From the NCBI GenBank assembly GCA_016280915.1, contig JAEEHQ010000003.1, positions 1 through 64,000 on the forward strand: a stretch of 64,000 nucleotides of DNA. The letters are read 5' to 3'. Each line of letters begins with the position of its first letter. Positions within the stretch are counted from its first letter, which is position 1. The notes under the pieces are model-generated. The model saw only the letters and a program-made list of their open reading frames with translations, had not been told where the DNA came from and made no database searches. Positions 60,561 through 64,000 of the stretch are shown here, one piece after another. A program made the position numbers and the translations under genes. The stretch comes from Bacteroidales bacterium. Lineage in GTDB: Bacteria; Bacteroidota; Bacteroidia; Bacteroidales; P3.

Positions 60561-60663
60561 ATTTCAAGTAGATATAGCTCAGCGTGCCGGAGTGAAGAAA
60601 GTCCTGTGGACTTTCGATAGCTGAGCATCGCGAAAACGGAGAAATCAACGCTCTCAAAATCTA
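60561..60663 (+). repeat. Intergenic repeat R3, copy 3 (with insertion)
   Basis: TTTCAAGTAGATATAGCTC, CAGCGTGCCGGAG, then an extra ~55 bases including GAAAGTCC tgt GGACTTTC, and the closing CGCTCTCAAAATC. Ends match copy 1. Confidence 0.6.
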
Positions 60664-60787
60664 ATTTATAGAACCCATCATAATATTAGAGCGATGAATA
60701 AAAAGGCACCACTTATATCCTTTTAATCCTTAATGACAGACGACAGCTGTCTTGCGCGTCAGTCGTCAAGGAGTGCAGGAGCGAGGC

Positions 60788-62245
60788 TCACGGGCGGACG
60801 ACCAGTTTCTTGGTGGCGATGCCCGAGGCGGTCTCCACCATAATCAGGTAGGTGCCTTGAGGCCATCCTTTCACCGAGAAGGTGTGGGTGAGGCCGTGGG
60901 CATCGGCTTTATACACGGCACGGCCGTCCATGGCGTAGGCCTCCACGCCCAAGAGGCGGTAGGCCGACGACACCGATACATCGGCATTGGCGGGGTTGGG
61001 GGACAGCCGCACCATGCCGTCGGTAACGGCGTTGCCGTTGGGCCGCTCGGTCCAAAGCTGCTGTTCCGCACCACACCATTCGACGCTGTCGCTCCAATCG
61101 CTGTAGTACTCGTAGCCGTACTCGTTGCACACGGTGCGCACCCAAGCCACGAGGGTGTCGCCGCGGTGCAGCGAGTCGATGTGTCGCCACGATGGGCGGC
61201 TGCAGTCAACCAGGGTGCCATCTTCGGGTCGGATGCCCTTGGGGCCGTAGGCAAGCTGCCACTGGCTGTGGGCGTCGTCGAAGCGGTCCCACCGCAGCAC
61301 GGTGGTGTCGTCGTAGACCCCTGTCACATTGAGCCACCGCACCCATGGACAGTCGGGCAGCTCATAGTCCCAGAGGGTGTCGGTATGTCCTATGATTGGC
61401 ACAATCAGGCAGAAATCCACTGCTATGCGGTCCACCCATTGGTTCAGGATGTAGCCTTCGGGTATGCTATCGTTCCAAGCAGCAATGCTGAGAGAATACA
61501 AGAAGGGGTTAGATATTGTAAAACGTTGTTTCAGTTTTATCCTAGGCCAGCAGGTGGAGTCGCCGAATTGGCCCATGTTGCTCACACGAATATGTCCCCA
61601 CCTGTGAGGCACAGGACAATGTCCTCCTTCTCCGTCATGCGTCCAGATCATTAAGTTTGCAAAACCTCTTTGCGTTGCACCCACGTAGAATGAGTCGGTC
61701 ACATGTATGGGTTTGTCGAAGAAATGTGCGCTGTTTCGTTGCGTATTGTAGCCAAAGAGATCAGGCACGACGCAACCAAACCCATGTTGCATCCACTTAG
61801 TCGGGAATCGTGTGTTGAAGTAGTTCACATTACTGCCGGGGGTGTACGGCAACGTGGCTTTGAGCATAAAGGTGTCGGGCAGGGCATCATACAAGAACAA
61901 GTCTTCCTGTACGTAGTATTCCAAGTTATTGGTATCGTAGTCGGGATTCCAAACTGCTATGCCATAGACATCTGCTCCTCCCTCGATATAATTGTATTGC
62001 AACTGGTCTCCCAATATAGCCGTAGCCTGCCCCCCTCTTATAAGAGGCACTTGCGGACTGCCGGGATAGCAACTGAAATAGCTGCTTCCCAAGGAGGCTT
62101 TGTGGAAAGGGTCCGATTCCAGCCAATCTTCGTAGTCGAACTGGAAATAAGGAGTCAGCACCGTGTCTATATGCACAATATGTTGCGCTTGTCCCCCTAA
62201 GCTCAGGCTCAGGGCCATAATGGCTATAATGATATATTTTTTCAT
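60788..62245 (-). CDS. T9SS type A secreted protein with Fn3-like domain
   Basis: About 485 residues from the ATG at 62245 ('MKKYIIIAIMALSLSLGGQAQ' signal region). The middle is beta-rich; a fibronectin III-like stretch runs from 'DDTTVLRWDRF' to 'SDSVEW'. The last ~75 residues are a T9SS type A sorting domain ('LSPNPANADVSV', 'AYAMDGRAVYKADA', 'GWPQGTYLIMVE', 'KKLVVRP'). Exported and probably surface-anchored; ligand unknown. Starts 15 bases after the stop of the upstream secreted protein gene. Confidence 0.85.
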   Translation of the reverse strand: MKKYIIIAIMALSLSLGGQAQHIVHIDTVLTPYFQFDYEDWLESDPFHKASLGSSYFSCYPGSPQVPLIRGGQATAILGDQLQYNYIEGGADVYGIAVWNPDYDTNNLEYYVQEDLFLYDALPDTFMLKATLPYTPGSNVNYFNTRFPTKWMQHGFGCVVPDLFGYNTQRNSAHFFDKPIHVTDSFYVGATQRGFANLMIWTHDGEGGHCPVPHRWGHIRVSNMGQFGDSTCWPRIKLKQRFTISNPFLYSLSIAAWNDSIPEGYILNQWVDRIAVDFCLIVPIIGHTDTLWDYELPDCPWVRWLNVTGVYDDTTVLRWDRFDDAHSQWQLAYGPKGIRPEDGTLVDCSRPSWRHIDSLHRGDTLVAWVRTVCNEYGYEYYSDWSDSVEWCGAEQQLWTERPNGNAVTDGMVRLSPNPANADVSVSSAYRLLGVEAYAMDGRAVYKADAHGLTHTFSVKGWPQGTYLIMVETASGIATKKLVVRP

Positions 62246-62259
62246 GGTATGTCTTTTTT

Positions 62260-63618
62260 TTATTGGCAAATAATGTAAGTAGCTTTTGGGGTTGCCGTTT
62301 CTGGTGTATAATAATAATAGAATCCAGGAGGGTAAGTACAGTGGTGTCGTTTCAGTTTGGTGTCTAAGGTGGGCGTTGTGTTGGAGAAGCCGACGGCTTG
62401 TTCAATTTCGCAGTTGCCGGGCTGGTTAGGTACTCCTTTCCAAACATTAAGGTTGGGGTTTGCATCTGTGCCCGATGCGATGAATCCCATTGGCGTACAA
62501 TTGTCTAGCGCATGCAGCACTTTGGGATAGGGGCAATGTCTGACTGAGTATGGCCCTACCAATGTTGCGGGTGCGCCGATTTGGAAAACATAGCTTTGAG
62601 CAGCCATAAATGGGTCGTCGATATAGTTGAGGATGAGCAGATGGTCGGTGTAGCTGTCGTACCTCATGTCGTTCATGTGCCAGGTGTTCGTTGCGGTTTC
62701 AGGGGATTTGATGCTGGCCACAATCACCGGGGTGCTGCCCGACACGTCTATCGTCTTTATGGCCAGGCCTTTGCTGATGGTATCGTAATAGTGATAGGCG
62801 AGCGACACCAAATTGCCAGCCAATGGAGCCACCATGACCTTTCCCAACGTCTGGTGGTCGTAGCATCCGTACCGATTCGAATAGATGATGGGGCTTAGAT
62901 TTGTGTAGTCTCTCACCTTTTTGAAGACTTGAAACTTCACACGGTTAGAGTCGTTGGTGCGTGCGGCAATCACGATTTTGTTTTCGGTGGCACAGATGTC
63001 GGTATATTCTTCTATACCATCCTTATTCAAGTGATAATGGCAAATATCCCAAGATGTGCCGTTCACGAAGGCGGCATCGCCAAAGCCCACCCGGTAAGGG
63101 TAAGGGGCGGCTGGGTCGATAGGGTTGGTTGTGTTGTAGGCAATATAGGCTATGCGCGTGCCTGCGCCGTACCTGTAGAGTGCCAGCCGCGTCACGTCTT
63201 CAATCTGTGTGATGCCCAACACGATGTGCGTAGAATCAGGATACCAAACTAGGCTGTGGTAGTAAAAGTTTCCTGCCAGCAGGTCGTTGATGGCAAAGCA
63301 GGCCAGCAGGCCGCGTTTGATGCCTGTGTTGACAGAGCCGCCGGCAAAGACCGAGTCGTTGGCTATACGGAAGTCGTTGATGGTTACATAGGATGGAACT
63401 GGTGCGCTGATGATGTTGCCAGTGGCATGGTTGTGGTAGGCGACGGTGCGTGTGCCGGAACTATGAGCCGTGTAGACGATGTATTCGCTTCCCCTCCAAT
63501 GTCGCACAATGGTGGTGTCGCAGACTGTGTTAGGCGTTTTGCAGACTACGCTCTGCGCCAACGCAGTCGAGGTCCCGATTAGGCATAGTAAACTGAATAG
63601 TATTGCGTTTTTTTTCAT
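62260..63618 (-). CDS. Secreted protein of unknown function
   Basis: A 452-residue protein with a signal peptide ('LLCLIGTSTALAQ'). Repeated short strands such as 'SEYIVYTAHSSGTRTVAY' and 'HIVLGITQIEDVTRLALY' suggest a beta-propeller or similar. It ends '..ATPKATYIICQ' with no T9SS tail. It is the first gene of a pair with the type A protein. I recognise no family. Confidence 0.75.
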   Translation of the reverse strand: MKKNAILFSLLCLIGTSTALAQSVVCKTPNTVCDTTIVRHWRGSEYIVYTAHSSGTRTVAYHNHATGNIISAPVPSYVTINDFRIANDSVFAGGSVNTGIKRGLLACFAINDLLAGNFYYHSLVWYPDSTHIVLGITQIEDVTRLALYRYGAGTRIAYIAYNTTNPIDPAAPYPYRVGFGDAAFVNGTSWDICHYHLNKDGIEEYTDICATENKIVIAARTNDSNRVKFQVFKKVRDYTNLSPIIYSNRYGCYDHQTLGKVMVAPLAGNLVSLAYHYYDTISKGLAIKTIDVSGSTPVIVASIKSPETATNTWHMNDMRYDSYTDHLLILNYIDDPFMAAQSYVFQIGAPATLVGPYSVRHCPYPKVLHALDNCTPMGFIASGTDANPNLNVWKGVPNQPGNCEIEQAVGFSNTTPTLDTKLKRHHCTYPPGFYYYYTPETATPKATYIICQ

Positions 63619-63655
63619 AATAAGGTGTATTTGTTTTTCATTTTTTTTTCGCTTG

Positions 63656-63663
63656 CAAATATA
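63656..63663 (-). promoter_or_regulatory. -7 box of the secreted-protein pair
   Basis: TATATTTG on the minus strand, about 38 bases before the start; the -33 region is A/T only. Confidence 0.5.
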
Positions 63664-63887
63664 AGAAAAAAAAGTGGTATAAAGAAAAAAAATATAAAAA
63701 AAAACGTATAATGGTGGTTGTTAGTAATTTATATTAATTCTTTCAGATGCGTTCAGTCATAATATGGCCTTCATATTAATAATTGATGTATCAAAAATTG
63801 ATAAAAAATTCCGAAATTCATTTTAAATTCTAATCTGGCATGAACCCTAATGACCGATTGGGGTTTATACTTGGAGAATCCAGAGGT

Positions 63888-63924
63888 AAGGGAAAAAAGT
63901 AGGACACTCTTTGGGGAGTGTCCT
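63888..63924 (-). terminator. Minus-strand terminator at right edge
   Basis: AGGACACTC ccaaa GAGTGTCCT then ACTTTTTTCCC on the minus strand. It would end a transcript entering from outside the window through the R2 copy. The rest of 63664-63887 is AT-rich and holds no gene. Confidence 0.65.
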
Positions 63925-64000
63925 CCCGTCGCAGCGGATGTTCCAGTTTGTGGTTCGTTGCGTCAGATTTGTAATCTGACGCAACCTATTATAAGGATTT
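63924..64000. repeat. Repeat R2, copy C (partial, runs off right edge)
   Basis: 77 bases matching 59507-59584, including GCGTCAGATT tgt AATCTGACGC, here a perfect 10-bp stem (one mismatch in copies A and B). Continues beyond the window. Confidence 0.75.

Noticed and set aside
60058-60628. Overlapping ORFs of 101-167 aa on both strands over the tandem array
   Set aside because: They translate the same 27-bp unit in several frames and strands at once; no start signals or non-repeat sequence support a protein.
1-64000. tRNA or rRNA genes
   Set aside because: No cloverleaf, CCA end or rRNA signature was found on reading; a dedicated scan was not possible.

Overview
The window looks like a chromosomal segment of an anaerobic, T9SS-bearing member of the order Bacteroidales. 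This rests on AT-rich TAnnTTTG-type -7 promoter boxes, weak Shine-Dalgarno signals, many lipoproteins, WG-repeat and DUF349 proteins, a GldB-like lipoprotein, T9SS type A and type B (CHU_C) C-terminal sorting domains, and the nusB-DUF1573-yajC-ybbR-coaE order typical of the phylum. No rRNA, tRNA, CRISPR array, prophage or transposase gene was recognised. The taxon cannot be fixed further from sequence alone.

Layout. 1-4.4 kb (minus): 5' part of a secreted IgGFc-binding-type protein, a PgpH-like 7TM-HD phosphodiesterase, a small conserved protein and a PflX-type radical SAM protein. 4.8-8.4 kb (plus): dipeptidase pepD and a fused ADP-forming acyl-CoA synthetase. 8.7-12.6 kb (minus): PepSY-like protein, lipoprotein, dihydroorotase and a WG-repeat protein. 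13-16.2 kb (plus): 2Fe-2S protein, a PAS-bearing putative sensory [FeFe]-hydrogenase and a SpoIIE-type phosphatase. 16.2-18.6 kb (minus): large type B T9SS cargo protein. 18.8-23 kb (minus): hydBAC, a trimeric NAD-linked, probably electron-bifurcating [FeFe]-hydrogenase. 23.3-29.5 kb: trmN6, HAD phosphatase, glyA, a 49-aa membrane peptide, galE and an LTA-synthase-like protein. 29.7-35 kb: a His/Cys-rich lipoprotein, two YjbH-like outer-membrane proteins and clpB. 35-41.4 kb (minus): lpxH, DUF4369 lipoprotein, a divergent aroC, FKBP, butyrate kinase, DUF58 and trxA. 41.8-44.2 kb (plus): MltD-like transglycosylase, DivIC/FtsB-like protein and an NlpC/P60 lipoprotein. 44.2-50.6 kb (minus): SUI1, lipid kinase, sulfatase/LTA synthase, GldB-like protein and a DUF349 protein. 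51.1-58.4 kb (plus): leuS, nusB, DUF1573, yajC, ybbR and coaE. 58.4-64 kb: an unknown protein, a 1.9-kb repeat-dense gene desert, and two secreted proteins at the right.

How the genes fit together. HydABC, the ADP-forming acyl-CoA synthetase and butyrate kinase suggest fermentation with H2 release and substrate-level ATP formation. The HydS-like/phosphatase pair probably senses H2 or redox state and regulates it. The remainder is mostly cell-envelope work (LpxH, YjbH-like, sulfatases, MltD, NlpC, GldB-like), protein quality control (ClpB, FKBP, TrxA) and translation housekeeping.

The most unusual material is non-coding: several intergenic repeat families with hairpins, two of them present in three or more copies in this window and one showing a compensatory stem change; a 7-copy tandem array; a ~260-bp direct duplication with a third partial copy at the right edge; a MITE-like element after glyA; and a pair of palindromes 42 bp apart upstream of clpB.
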